From the NCBI GenBank assembly GCA_015062085.1, contig SUVI01000023.1, positions 1-32,251 on the forward strand: a DNA stretch of 32,251 bases, given 5' to 3'. Positions 15,949 to 24,497 of the stretch are shown one piece after another. The notes beneath the pieces were generated by a model, which was given only the letters and a program-made list of their open reading frames with translations, ran no database searches and was not told the DNA's origin. This DNA comes from Planctomycetaceae bacterium. Its GTDB lineage: Bacteria > Planctomycetota > Planctomycetia > Pirellulales > Thermoguttaceae. Position 1 is the stretch's first letter. Each line of letters begins with the position of its first letter. Both the position numbers and the translations under genes were made by a program.

Positions 15949-18216
15949 ATGGTTCATTGTTTGAAATCGTATCGTTCGCATTTCGGTTTGTGTGCTGTTT
16001 TGGTGTTTGCCTGCATACATTCGATTTGGGTTTTACCAGTAAATGCTCAGCTTTGGGGGCGTTTTCAGCAGAGTAATCGCATCCTCCCAGAGGAAAATAC
16101 TTATTCGAGCGGTCGTGCCGTTCAGGGCGAAACAGAACCGACGCCGAAGATCAAAGGTGCGGACCAGAATACCTATTTTCAGACATTTAAACATTTTGAT
16201 GTTTATCCTCCGCAGGACGAACCTCGTTCGCCTTATACGGGACTTTTGGGTAGTTCTGGGATCGTAGATCAGTCGATCCGTGATGTCGTTGCCGGTATTT
16301 CCGAGCGTCAGTTGAATGACCGATACAATCAGTGGCGCAGTTACCTTGCAGGTGTGATGCGCAATACTCAAGGTGTCCGTTCTGGTTCGGAGCTGAATGG
16401 GCTTGGGCGTTTGACGTGGTTTAATGAGATCATGGCGGATCCGCTCAAGGGAGCAGGTGAAGCGGAAGTGTTTACTCGTCAGCTTCACGTGCAGCTTTGT
16501 GCCGGCAGGATCGGTTTTTGCAAATCTCTTAAACGGGCAGCCGGCCGGATGGACGTGAATGGAGATTCGATACGGATCCCGGATTATTTTAAAGCGGATC
16601 AGTCTGGTAATGCTGCGATGAATGCACTCGAAAAGGCCTTGATCGAGACACTGATGTGTCATGGGCGTGCAATTTCGCCTTTGAGCAAGGAAGAGCTTGC
16701 GCGTATCTCGAATTATGCTCATCGGAATCTAACGATCGATGCCTCTGTTGGGCATACAGTTTCGATGCGCGGTTCTGCCAAAATACAGATCCAGGCGATG
16801 CAGAAGATCGATCAGAGTGCGATGTATGAAGGACTGGCGGAGCTTTCCCTGCTCATGGATCCTAATTTTATCCGGATCCTTGACAAACTTCCTGAAAACA
16901 GCGGTGAAAATTTGACGTATGAGGGCGTTACTGGAACGATCATGCGAGTCATTGAAACGCAGGCGGGCGTCATGATCGTTGGCGGTCGCGGAGCGAATAC
17001 CTATGACATCGAAAAGATGCCGAATGTCTGTGCTATCGTGGATCTGGATGGTGACGACACGTATCTTGAGGGTACCGTGACTCTGAAACGTCCGATCCTT
17101 GCGATCTTGGATATTCATGGCAACGATACCTATCGCGGAGATCTGCCGGGGATCCAGGGAAGCTGTATTCTTGGTATCTCCATGCTCGTGGATGTGCAGG
17201 GGAATGACAAATACATTGCGAAACACCATGCGCAGGGGTCTGCGATGGGCGGAGCGTGTGCTTTGGTCGATTTTGACGGTGATGATTCCTACGACGGTGT
17301 ACGCCGTCTGCAGGGAACCGCGGTTTGCGGTATCGGGATCCTGATCGACCGGCGCGGAAACGATAAATACCATGCTGCCATGTGGTCGCAGGGAATGGGA
17401 CAGACGCTCGGCTGCGGTATCCTCGAAGACTGTACTGGTGATGATTTCTATTATACCGGCGGAATGTACTATGATTCCTACCCTGAGACCCCTGGATATG
17501 AAGGCTGGGGACAGGGGCTTGGCACGGGCATTCGCGGTGTCGCGGCCGGTGGTATCGGCGTCCTTCTTGAAGGAGAAGGAAATGACCGATATGAGTTCGA
17601 TTATATTGCGCACGGCGGCGGGTACTGGATGGGACTTGGTTTCCTGCGTGATTTTGAAGGGGATGACGTGCATCAGGGATCCACTTCCGTCATGTGGGAC
17701 GGCAGGCCGCGTCAGGAACGGAAATTTCAGCGTTTCAGCTCCGGATTTGGGTGCCATTATGCGGCTGGTTTCTTCTTTGAAGATAGTGGTGACGACACCT
17801 ACTGGGCGTCGATCATGTCTCAGGGATTTGCGTGGGATTGCGGCGCAACGTTCTTCTATGATTACCTTGGTAATGACGTTACGACGGGTGCCGGAAGCGG
17901 AAATCAGGGGCAGGGTGCACAGGCAAGTCTCGGAGTGATGGTGAATTTCAGCGGGGACGACAAATACGTTGGATCAAGTCAGGGATACGCGTCAGGAAAC
18001 ATTACGTATCATGATCTTCCTCAGTGCGGCGGCAACTTCAGTTTTTTGATCGACTATGGCGGAACAGATACGTATGGAAGTCGTGCGAAAAACAATGCGA
18101 GCGTTCGGCGCGGAATGAACGGCGGTTTTTTGATCGACCGGCCGACGCAGGAAGAGTTTGAAGAACTGGGAAAGGCTAAGGAAGCGGGGGAAGCTGTTTC
18201 TTCCGATGCGAAATGA
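15949..18216 (+). CDS. Exported protein with tandem D-x-x-G-[ND]-D-x-Y repeats
   Basis: This 755-residue protein has a signal peptide (hydrophobic core about 12-30, likely cleavage after LPVNA at about residue 33). Residues about 100-360 are a mixed, probably helical region with no family that I recognise. From about 363 to 710 there are around twelve repeats of 22-35 residues, each with a hydrophobic strand, a D-x-x-G-[ND]-D-x-Y turn and often a QG pair, for example LVDVQGNDKY, LVDFDGDDSY and LIDRRGNDKY. The regular Asp/Gly turns suggest a beta-solenoid that might bind calcium; that is inference. The C-terminus is short and polar. The start is chosen for the signal peptide; AAAAGGG lies upstream. 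It stands alone between terminators. Confidence 0.85.
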   Translation: MVHCLKSYRSHFGLCAVLVFACIHSIWVLPVNAQLWGRFQQSNRILPEENTYSSGRAVQGETEPTPKIKGADQNTYFQTFKHFDVYPPQDEPRSPYTGLLGSSGIVDQSIRDVVAGISERQLNDRYNQWRSYLAGVMRNTQGVRSGSELNGLGRLTWFNEIMADPLKGAGEAEVFTRQLHVQLCAGRIGFCKSLKRAAGRMDVNGDSIRIPDYFKADQSGNAAMNALEKALIETLMCHGRAISPLSKEELARISNYAHRNLTIDASVGHTVSMRGSAKIQIQAMQKIDQSAMYEGLAELSLLMDPNFIRILDKLPENSGENLTYEGVTGTIMRVIETQAGVMIVGGRGANTYDIEKMPNVCAIVDLDGDDTYLEGTVTLKRPILAILDIHGNDTYRGDLPGIQGSCILGISMLVDVQGNDKYIAKHHAQGSAMGGACALVDFDGDDSYDGVRRLQGTAVCGIGILIDRRGNDKYHAAMWSQGMGQTLGCGILEDCTGDDFYYTGGMYYDSYPETPGYEGWGQGLGTGIRGVAAGGIGVLLEGEGNDRYEFDYIAHGGGYWMGLGFLRDFEGDDVHQGSTSVMWDGRPRQERKFQRFSSGFGCHYAAGFFFEDSGDDTYWASIMSQGFAWDCGATFFYDYLGNDVTTGAGSGNQGQGAQASLGVMVNFSGDDKYVGSSQGYASGNITYHDLPQCGGNFSFLIDYGGTDTYGSRAKNNASVRRGMNGGFLIDRPTQEEFEELGKAKEAGEAVSSDAK

Positions 18217-18244
18217 TCTGTGATCATTAAGATCCTTTAGAATG

Positions 18245-18286
18245 AAACACGCAGGAACGCTATTGGTCCTGCGTGTTTTGTTTTTT
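18245..18286 (+). terminator. Intrinsic terminator of the DxxGNDxY repeat protein gene
   Basis: AAACACGCAGGA at 18245-18256 pairs perfectly with TCCTGCGTGTTT at 18267-18278 around a 10-base loop, and more T residues follow to 18286. Confidence 0.85.
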
Positions 18287-18288
18287 CA

Positions 18289-18318
18289 TTTTTCTGTTAG
18301 GCTTTTTTCTGTTAGGCT
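18289..18318. repeat. Two 15-bp tandem direct repeats
   Basis: TTTTTCTGTTAGGCT occurs twice in a row (18289-18303 and 18304-18318) between the converging ends of the repeat protein gene and ubiX. It looks like a small slippage duplication, with no evident function. Confidence 0.7.
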
Positions 18319-18324
18319 TTGGAG

Positions 18325-18999
18325 TCAACCCACCATTTCGATGAATTTTTCATAGGCCGGCGTTTCGAGCTCTGGTTCTTCCGGTCCACGCCACCTAGGT
18401 GAAAGACTGTTTTCTATCCCGAGTTGGTCGCAGATGCGTGAAACGATGAAATTCACGATCCCGTTCAGGTCGGAGACTCCCTGGTAGAACGCAGGCGAAG
18501 CGGGAAGGATGATCCCTCCGGCACGTGCGATGCGCGTCATGTTTTCCAGCTGAATGAGCGAATAGGGCGTTTCGCGCGGAACGAGAATGAGTTTCCGATG
18601 CTCTTTCAAATGGACTTCCGCCGCCCGATGGATCAGATTTAGGCTCAATCCGGAAGCGATCGCCCCCAGTGTCCCCATCGTGCAGGGACAGACGACCATT
18701 CCGTCTGTGCGATAGGACCCGGACGCGATCGCCGCGGTGAAATCATCGCAGCGATGAAAGTGAATGCGTCCTGATGGGAAGAATTTGGATTCACAGCTTG
18801 CGGAAAGTCCCAGAGCACACGGAGTAAATTCCTGGCGCGGGATGGAGATACCGATCTCTGTTTCGAGGACCTCATATGCAGTGTCACTGATGACGAGATG
18901 GATCTCACATTCGCAGGTACTCATGACTTCCAGAAGCCGCACGGCATACGCCATTCCGCTGGCACCTGTTAATGCGACGACAAATTTTCGCTTGCACAT
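18325..18999 (-). CDS. ubiX: Flavin prenyltransferase
   Basis: UbiX attaches dimethylallyl phosphate-derived carbon to FMN to make the prenylated flavin used by UbiD-type decarboxylases. The 224-residue protein has the N-terminal TGASGMAYAVRLLE nucleotide-binding segment, the CPCTMGTLGAIASGLSLNLI region, RAAEVHLKEHRKLILVPRE and the closing PASPAFY motif, all diagnostic for the family. AAGGAG (complement of 19008-19013) is eight bases before the ATG. No ubiD partner is in the window, so the user of the cofactor is elsewhere. Its promoter is not clear. Confidence 0.93.
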   Translation of the reverse strand: MCKRKFVVALTGASGMAYAVRLLEVMSTCECEIHLVISDTAYEVLETEIGISIPRQEFTPCALGLSASCESKFFPSGRIHFHRCDDFTAAIASGSYRTDGMVVCPCTMGTLGAIASGLSLNLIHRAAEVHLKEHRKLILVPRETPYSLIQLENMTRIARAGGIILPASPAFYQGVSDLNGIVNFIVSRICDQLGIENSLSPRWRGPEEPELETPAYEKFIEMVG

Positions 19000-19102
19000 C
19001 GAATGAACTCCTTAATGGATGAGATGAATGTTTGGAAACATCGTTTACTCCATTCTAGAAAAGTCGACAAGGTTTGCGTGTAGTGTGTATTTTCCTATTT
19101 GG

Positions 19103-19144
19103 CAAGCTCGGCACACTGCTGTAAAAGCGCGCGTACCGAGCTTG
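19103..19144 (-). other. Strong hairpin after the xylanase gene, no U-tract
   Basis: CAAGCTCGGCAC at 19103-19114 pairs with GTACCGAGCTTG at 19133-19144 (12 bp with one G-U pair). It starts 10 bases after the GH10 stop. No T run follows on either strand, so it may protect the mRNA end or act with a factor rather than as a classical terminator. Confidence 0.55.
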
Positions 19145-19154
19145 AAGAGAAAAT

Positions 19155-20687
19155 TTAGTGAACGAGCGTTTCCATCGTGCGTTCTTCGCCGTTTTCATCC
19201 GTCCAGGAGATACGGTACTTTCCTTTGAATCCGCGGAATTTCAGCTCAAGGGAAGAGCTTTCCGCTTTCTGAGTGAATTGGGTCTTCCATTCATGATTGA
19301 TGAGCTGGTCTAGGGCATAGAAGGAAGGTTTCGGAAGAGCATCTCTCGTGAGGAGTCCGGAGGTGGTCGGTTCACCCGGTGCGCCGCAGTCATCGACGAC
19401 ATTCCACCACGTGATCCCCATCATGTTTGGGATCGAGAACCACATGCGGTAGAGATTCCGTGCGACGATCGCCTGAATGTCCCGTCCGACAGCATCGTCA
19501 TTCGGCGCGGTGATCGTGATCTCGCTCAGGTGGATCGGCAGACCGGTTTGGCTGAGGATCTCCATGCGGTCCCAGATCTGCTCGGGGGTCTGGATCTCTT
19601 TTCCCTCCGCGATACTGAGGGTCTGCTTCGGATTGAAAAGGTGCATCTGCGACCCGATGATGTCGATCTTGCAGCCGGCAGCCATGAGCGCTTTGGTCTG
19701 ATCCGCATAGTTTTGATTGTTCGCGTAGTCGTTGATGTTCAGGAGGACACTATCGGGGAGAACTTCCTGCGCGGTCAGGAACGCACGGAGCGGATAATCG
19801 GCCGGCATGAGTCCATAGGCACTTTTCATGACTTTTTCGCCGGTCTTCACATTTCCGTGGAAATCGACGGCGCTTTCATTCACGACGTCCCAACTGTCGA
19901 CGCGGTCTCCGTAGTGTTCTGCGAGGATCCGGATCCGCTCGAACATTCGGCGGTCGTACTCCTGAATGAAACTTTGTCCCATTGCGAAGATCTCATCCGT
20001 GGAATGCTCATAAAGTTTCTTTTTGCCGACTGCCAATTGGGCTTTCTCTTCCGGAAGAGTGAAATTTTCCCAGATCCAGTCCGGATGCTGCCACGTTCGG
20101 TTGCCCCAGACCATGGGATGCCCGTGGATCCGGATCCCTTTTGCCTCGCAGAATTCGACGCACTGGTCGCTTGCGGGACGACGCCAATGGGGCTGCGCTT
20201 TGGGATCGGCGCACTGATTCCAGAAGGCTTCCGTGTCGCGTTCTTCGGCCGCAAAGCGCGGTTTATCGGGTTCAAGTTCAAATTTTTTCCAATAGAATGC
20301 GACGGTCGCCGAGTTGAACAGCGTGCCGTAGAGTGCTTCGTAGCGTGCGTTGCGCTCGCAGGTCCCAAGCTGGCGGAAATTGAAAATATGCGCGCCGAAA
20401 ATGAACTCGTGCGAGAGCTGCTCGACGCGGACTTCGGTACCAGGTTTGACATTCTGGAGCGTCACGGAGGCGTCGGCTTTTCGGTATTTTTCGATTCGGG
20501 CGTCGATCTCTTTTTGGACGTCGTCATTCCAGATCTCATAGTATCGGGCGCTCATGACGCTTGGGTCCGGCGTGGTGGCGGAGGCTGGAAGGTCTGCGAA
20601 AGTGCAGGCGGAGATGAATAGTGCCGCGCTGCAAAACAGAGCGTTTCGGACATTACACAGCAAAGTGAATGTATGGATCCGTTTCAT
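19155..20687 (-). CDS. GH10 endo-beta-1,4-xylanase, putative lipoprotein
   Basis: GH10 enzymes hydrolyse internal beta-1,4 bonds of xylan with retention. The 510-residue protein carries an N-terminal hydrophobic leader with a possible lipobox (ISAC, C28). The TIM barrel spans about 85-465. Family motifs are GHPMVWG (189-195), the acid/base E271 in WDVVNES, H349 in SQMHL, the nucleophile E389 in PIHLSEI, and WW at 427-428. A region before the barrel (about 45-95) may be a small beta module or linker, and about 45 residues follow the barrel as a small beta extension. AAAAGGAG (complement of 20694-20701) precedes the ATG by six bases. It is divergent from the GH172-like gene. Confidence 0.93.
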   Translation of the reverse strand: MKRIHTFTLLCNVRNALFCSAALFISACTFADLPASATTPDPSVMSARYYEIWNDDVQKEIDARIEKYRKADASVTLQNVKPGTEVRVEQLSHEFIFGAHIFNFRQLGTCERNARYEALYGTLFNSATVAFYWKKFELEPDKPRFAAEERDTEAFWNQCADPKAQPHWRRPASDQCVEFCEAKGIRIHGHPMVWGNRTWQHPDWIWENFTLPEEKAQLAVGKKKLYEHSTDEIFAMGQSFIQEYDRRMFERIRILAEHYGDRVDSWDVVNESAVDFHGNVKTGEKVMKSAYGLMPADYPLRAFLTAQEVLPDSVLLNINDYANNQNYADQTKALMAAGCKIDIIGSQMHLFNPKQTLSIAEGKEIQTPEQIWDRMEILSQTGLPIHLSEITITAPNDDAVGRDIQAIVARNLYRMWFSIPNMMGITWWNVVDDCGAPGEPTTSGLLTRDALPKPSFYALDQLINHEWKTQFTQKAESSSLELKFRGFKGKYRISWTDENGEERTMETLVH

Positions 20688-20780
20688 GAAAAACTCCTTT
20701 TGATCTTTGGGGAGGGATAGTGGCGGGGGACGATGCCGTTTCGTTCTTCATTCCGGGGGAGTGAGGATTCGAACACTATG

Positions 20781-20809
20781 AGTTTAGCAAAAAAACGGAA
20801 CTCTTTCAA
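20781..20809 (-). promoter_or_regulatory. Promoter of the GH10 xylanase gene
   Basis: On the minus strand TTGAAA (complement of 20804-20809), a 17-base spacer and TAAACT (complement of 20781-20786) lie about 95 bases before the ATG. Confidence 0.55.
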
Positions 20810-21135
20810 GCCCCGGAAAACGGAATTTTGTGAAAATTTTAAAAAAAATGTCTTTGGGGACTTGACGTTCCGGATCTCTCACATTAAAATTAGGAAAGTT
20901 GATTTTTGGGGCTCTTTCGGAAAGTGCGTACCGATCCAGGTTCCGATCTCACCGCTGAGAGTGCAGAAGAGACGCAGAAACACACTGAAAAGAAAAAGAA
21001 GAAAAAAGGCAGTGAACGTGCCCTGACACGAATTTCACGGAAAACACGAAAAAACGCAAATGAATTTTAAAAAATCAAAAAATGGTTCGCGCGATCAGTT
21101 TTTTACTGTTTTTTGTGTTAAGATCCGTGTTTCAC

Positions 21136-21168
21136 TGTGAGTTTTTTGTGAGTTTTCTGTGAGTTTTG
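21136..21168 (+). promoter_or_regulatory. Three 11-bp direct repeats upstream of the GH172-like gene
   Basis: TGTGAG followed by four or more T occurs at 21136, 21147 and 21158, exactly 11 bp apart. Such one-helical-turn spacing is typical of binding sites for OmpR/PhoB-type response regulators; here it is only a suggestion. The array is about 105 bases before the start codon. Confidence 0.45.
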
Positions 21169-21274
21169 CGACTGCTGTGGTGAAACTGGTACGGAGTTTC
21201 CGGATGGACCATTTTTTTGAATTTCTATTAAGACCGGAACGCGAGTTCCTCAATGTGCGTAAAGGAGTCGATCG

Positions 21275-23356
21275 ATGCCTTCCGTTCACCCGCCATTTTT
21301 GCGATCATGCTGTTGGTATTGCGGTGCCGTTTGGACTTGTATGCTGATCTTTTCCGGAGTTTCAGCGCAGGAGACCGTTTCGCTGGACTTTCTGCTTCAT
21401 GAAATGCTTGACCGGGAGTCTGTTTTGAAGGCTCCGGAAGAGTTCACGTGCCGGCAGTTCAGCAGTTTTGACCGTCGTGCGGGATCGCCGGAAGAGAACT
21501 GGTTTGCCAACGGGGATACTGCCCAGTTTCTTCGGACTGAGGAACGAAACGGAAAGACCGAGTGGGTCCTGATGGACGTTCAGGGACCGGGAGCGGTCGT
21601 GCGTTGGTGGATCACGGCACCGCAGTATCGAAACCGGCTTTTCGTTTACGTAGACGGTGCATCGGAGCCGACTTTTTCAGGTGAAGTGGATGAACTGGTC
21701 GGCGGGGCTTTTTTTTGCGAGGCTCCGCTTTCTCAGGAGACTGCGCGCGGACGGAATCTCTATCTGCCGATACCGTACGCAAAGTCGCTTAAGATCACGT
21801 GTGATGCGATGCCGGAACAGAAAAATCTCTACTACCAGATCAACTATCGGACCTACGCGCCGGGAACGAAGGTGGAATCGCTGACTCCGGCGGTGCTCCA
21901 GGCGGCGAAGGAGAAGATCCGTCAGACGAATGAGACGCTGGGGAAACTGCCGGTTTGGGAAGACTCCTTTGCAGAAACGGTCCAAATCGTTCCGGGTGAG
22001 TGTGTAACGGTCCAGAAGTTCACGCAGGGAGCGAAGATCCGGCGTTTTACCGTGTGTCTTCAGACGGCAGATCCCGTTTTGGAAACGGCTGAAGATCTGG
22101 CACAGTTTCGTGCCGAGGCGCTGCGCAGTCTGATCCTTGAGATCACATTTGACGGCAAACAGACCGTTCAGTGTCCGCTTGGGGACTTTTTCGGTTCCGG
22201 GGTCGGCGTGAATCCGTATCGGACCTGGTGGACGGAAGTGCGTGAAGACGGCACCATGAGCGCGTTTTGGCCGATGCCGTTCTTGGAGAATGCAGAGATC
22301 CGGATCCGGAATGTCGGGAAAAAGGCCGTTTCTCTCAAGTCTGCCGGTACGGTTTCACCGCTTGATGAAACGTTCGCGAAATGTCCGAAAAACGATTTTC
22401 TTTACTTTCACGCGAATTGGCGTCAGGAACGGATGATCGAGACGCTGGCCGGGCTGGGGACTCGGGATTGGAATTACGCACATCTGGAAGGGCGCGGAGT
22501 TCTCGTTGGCGACGTACTTTCGGTTCTGAATCGAGTTTCGCAGTGGTGGGGAGAAGGCGATGAGAAGATCTACATCGACGGTGAAACGTTCCCGTCTCAT
22601 TTCGGAACTGGTACGGAAGACTACTACGGTTACGCCTGGTGCATGCCGAAATGGTTCGAGTCCCCGTGGCGCGCCCAGCCGCGAGCAGAGGGGCCGGGGA
22701 ATTTCGGAAACACGACGAATCTGCGTTTTCGCACACTGGACCGGATCCCGTTCACGCGCAGTCTGCGTTTCGATATGGAGGTCTGGCACTGGTCTGCGAC
22801 GAAGGTAGATTACGCGGCTGCCGTTTTCTGGTACGGAACGCGCGATGCGAAGATCCTGGCTTCCGAACCTGCGAAACTTTACGCAGAAGCCGCCTCGCCG
22901 GTCTCGTACAAGACGCCGTTCCAGATGGAAGTCTGCGGTTTCCATTTCGCAAAAGAACCGAATGGGCATGCTGCCGTTCAGGGAATGCGTTCTTTCCCCA
23001 ATGGGCAGTGGGTACGGAATGAGCAGCTTTGGTGGCATGGCGGCAAACCGGGAGATGAATTGGAACTGCGCGTCACTATTCCGAAAAACGCGCGGACGGT
23101 GAGGCTCGGACTTACGCGTGCGTGTGATTACGGGATCTTTGAGTTCTTCGCGGACGGCAAGCGTTTGGGAGGCCCCTGGGATGCGTGCAATCCGGTTTCC
23201 GGAAGCGGCGGCGTGATCCGCGAAACGCTGGAATTGCCGATCCCCGAAGAATTGGCCGATGGTAAAGAGCATCGATTCTTCATTTACCTCGTTGGAAGAT
23301 CGCGTCTTTCCATCGGCACGATGTTTGGGATGGATTCCATGGAATTCCTTCCATAG
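21275..23356 (+). CDS. DUF2961 / GH172-like secreted protein
   Basis: DUF2961 proteins include the GH172 family, whose studied members act on fructofuranose or arabinofuranose linkages. The 693-residue protein has a signal peptide (likely cleavage after GVSA, residue 31). Family features are FSSFDRRAG, a jelly-roll start in VLMDVQGPGAVVRWW, FFGSGVGVNP, FHANWRQE, the conserved GTGTEDYYGYAW (E448 and D449), and NTTNLRFRTLDRIPF. The C-terminal part (about 560-693) is a beta domain. The glutamate in GTGTED is likely part of the active site. AAAGGAG at 21261-21267 is seven bases before the ATG. The substrate cannot be told from the sequence. Confidence 0.88.
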   Translation: MPSVHPPFLRSCCWYCGAVWTCMLIFSGVSAQETVSLDFLLHEMLDRESVLKAPEEFTCRQFSSFDRRAGSPEENWFANGDTAQFLRTEERNGKTEWVLMDVQGPGAVVRWWITAPQYRNRLFVYVDGASEPTFSGEVDELVGGAFFCEAPLSQETARGRNLYLPIPYAKSLKITCDAMPEQKNLYYQINYRTYAPGTKVESLTPAVLQAAKEKIRQTNETLGKLPVWEDSFAETVQIVPGECVTVQKFTQGAKIRRFTVCLQTADPVLETAEDLAQFRAEALRSLILEITFDGKQTVQCPLGDFFGSGVGVNPYRTWWTEVREDGTMSAFWPMPFLENAEIRIRNVGKKAVSLKSAGTVSPLDETFAKCPKNDFLYFHANWRQERMIETLAGLGTRDWNYAHLEGRGVLVGDVLSVLNRVSQWWGEGDEKIYIDGETFPSHFGTGTEDYYGYAWCMPKWFESPWRAQPRAEGPGNFGNTTNLRFRTLDRIPFTRSLRFDMEVWHWSATKVDYAAAVFWYGTRDAKILASEPAKLYAEAASPVSYKTPFQMEVCGFHFAKEPNGHAAVQGMRSFPNGQWVRNEQLWWHGGKPGDELELRVTIPKNARTVRLGLTRACDYGIFEFFADGKRLGGPWDACNPVSGSGGVIRETLELPIPEELADGKEHRFFIYLVGRSRLSIGTMFGMDSMEFLP

Positions 23357-23429
23357 ACTGCTGCATATTTCTGCGTCTTTCTGAGTCTTTGGGCGTAGAA
23401 ATGAGTGAAGACGCCGGCCTAAAATGATT

Positions 23430-23476
23430 TTCCGAGGAAGAGACTGTACCCATGGGCGTGCAGGTCTCTTCCGGAA
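23430..23476. other. Hairpin between convergent genes, no U-tract
   Basis: GGAAGAGAC at 23436-23444 pairs with GTCTCTTCC at 23464-23472; the stem extends through TTCC/GGAA outside and TG/CA inside. It lies between the ends of the GH172-like and lipoprotein genes. Neither strand has a following T run. Confidence 0.5.
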
Positions 23477-23545
23477 GATCTATACCGATGGTATCTTAGG
23501 GATGCAGGGCTGCATGTGATCGGAATAGGAATGGGCATCATGCTC

Positions 23546-24094
23546 TCACTCACTTATGCTGACTCCGTATTTGAGTGCGCAATTTTCAACGTCACGCCAT
23601 GTGGACGAGATTTTCTGGTTCGATCGATCGACCTGGGCAGCCCAATTATTAAAGAGTGCTTCTTTTTCAAAGGCACCGCCAGTTAAATCTCCCATTAGTC
23701 CGCGTACGAATCCTTCAAAGAAATTACTCGTAAAAGTACCGAAGACGGGATGATTCGCGACGATCTGCCCATGGTTTTCCCATGCTGCAAGATGCTCACG
23801 ATACGCGACTGCAAAATCAGCTGGTACGGAATTCGTGTCAAATTTTCGAGCCTCGTTCACGTACCAGAAAATAGTCTGTGCGGAGCCGTCCATGTATTCG
23901 TCCAAAGAACCGCTGCCGCTGTAGTTATATGGAGATTGGATCTTCTGTGCGAGTGCATGGTCACGCTGGAGGACTGCCTTGATCGAAGCAGATGATCCTC
24001 CGCATCCAAGGACCGAAAGAGAAAGCGTCAGGAACGCGATCCATAGAAAAACGTTTTTCAGGATGTTTCGTATACTGGATCTCAGGTCATTCAT
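23546..24094 (-). CDS. Small lipoprotein of unknown function
   Basis: This 182-residue protein has a type II signal peptide: basic start, hydrophobic core at about 14-29 and lipobox VLGC with C31, followed by GGSSAS. The mature part is polar with W and aromatic residues and one GFVRGLMGDLTGGAF stretch; I do not recognise a family. The ATG at 24094 is preferred over an upstream in-frame ATG at 24181 because AAGGAGG (complement of 24102-24108) is seven bases upstream and the signal peptide then starts at the N-terminus. Confidence 0.75.
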   Translation of the reverse strand: MNDLRSSIRNILKNVFLWIAFLTLSLSVLGCGGSSASIKAVLQRDHALAQKIQSPYNYSGSGSLDEYMDGSAQTIFWYVNEARKFDTNSVPADFAVAYREHLAAWENHGQIVANHPVFGTFTSNFFEGFVRGLMGDLTGGAFEKEALFNNWAAQVDRSNQKISSTWRDVENCALKYGVSISE

Positions 24095-24497
24095 GAAAAT
24101 ACCTCCTTCATTTTGAGTTGTTTGGGATTCTTTACGGCATGGAAATGTTACTGGACGTATGGAAGGAACGGGTAACGGCATTCCAGTTCCCCTCCAGAGA
24201 GAAGGTGCAGGCGGTACATGCCCTGAAACACTCGTCTTCTACATAAAGAACGCGCTTGTGTGACAGAATGTTAGGAAAAAAATTTTTCTTTTAAATAATT
24301 TTCTAAATTTTAAAATTTTTTTTACTTTTACCGTTTTGATGATCTCCAAAATGATGGTCTTGAGCCGTTTTATTCCTCACCGTGGAGGTTCCCCCTTGAT
24401 TTTTCTCGGAACGCTGTTAAAATAAAGAGCGGACTTTCAAGAAGTTCCTGTTTATTTTTGGATGCAGACGAAATTTTTGTAGTGAAAGGGTAATTCC
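24095..24497. other. Divergent intergenic region
   Basis: This region contains the C-tract promoter at 24391-24423 for the plus-strand gene and a strongly AT-rich block at about 24275-24330. I could not find a convincing promoter for the lipoprotein gene on the minus strand. Confidence 0.55.
24391..24423 (+). promoter_or_regulatory. C-tract promoter of the phosphodiester glycosidase-like gene
   Basis: CCCCC at 24391-24395 precedes TTGATT (24396-24401); TAAAAT is at 24418-24423 after 16 bases. The distance from CCCCCTT to the -10 is 20 bases, as at the giant, UmuD-like and EF-G2 genes. Confidence 0.65.

Larger units (their letters stand above)
20688..21274. other. Divergent intergenic region between GH10 and GH172-like genes
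   Basis: This region holds the xylanase promoter (20781-20809) and an 11-bp direct-repeat array (21136-21168) before the GH172-like gene. A possible -10 element TAAGAT lies at 21119-21124 without a good -35. The rest (20820-21100) is purine-rich and AT-rich, with no supported gene. Confidence 0.55.

Noticed and set aside
20768..20790. TTCGAA-containing tRNA T-loop-like sequence on the minus strand
   Set aside because: The flanking bases give a 10-base rather than 7-base loop, and no D-arm, anticodon arm or acceptor stem was found.
24095..24181. Upstream start of the small lipoprotein
   Set aside because: It would bury the lipoprotein signal peptide; AAGGAGG is ideally placed for the inner ATG.
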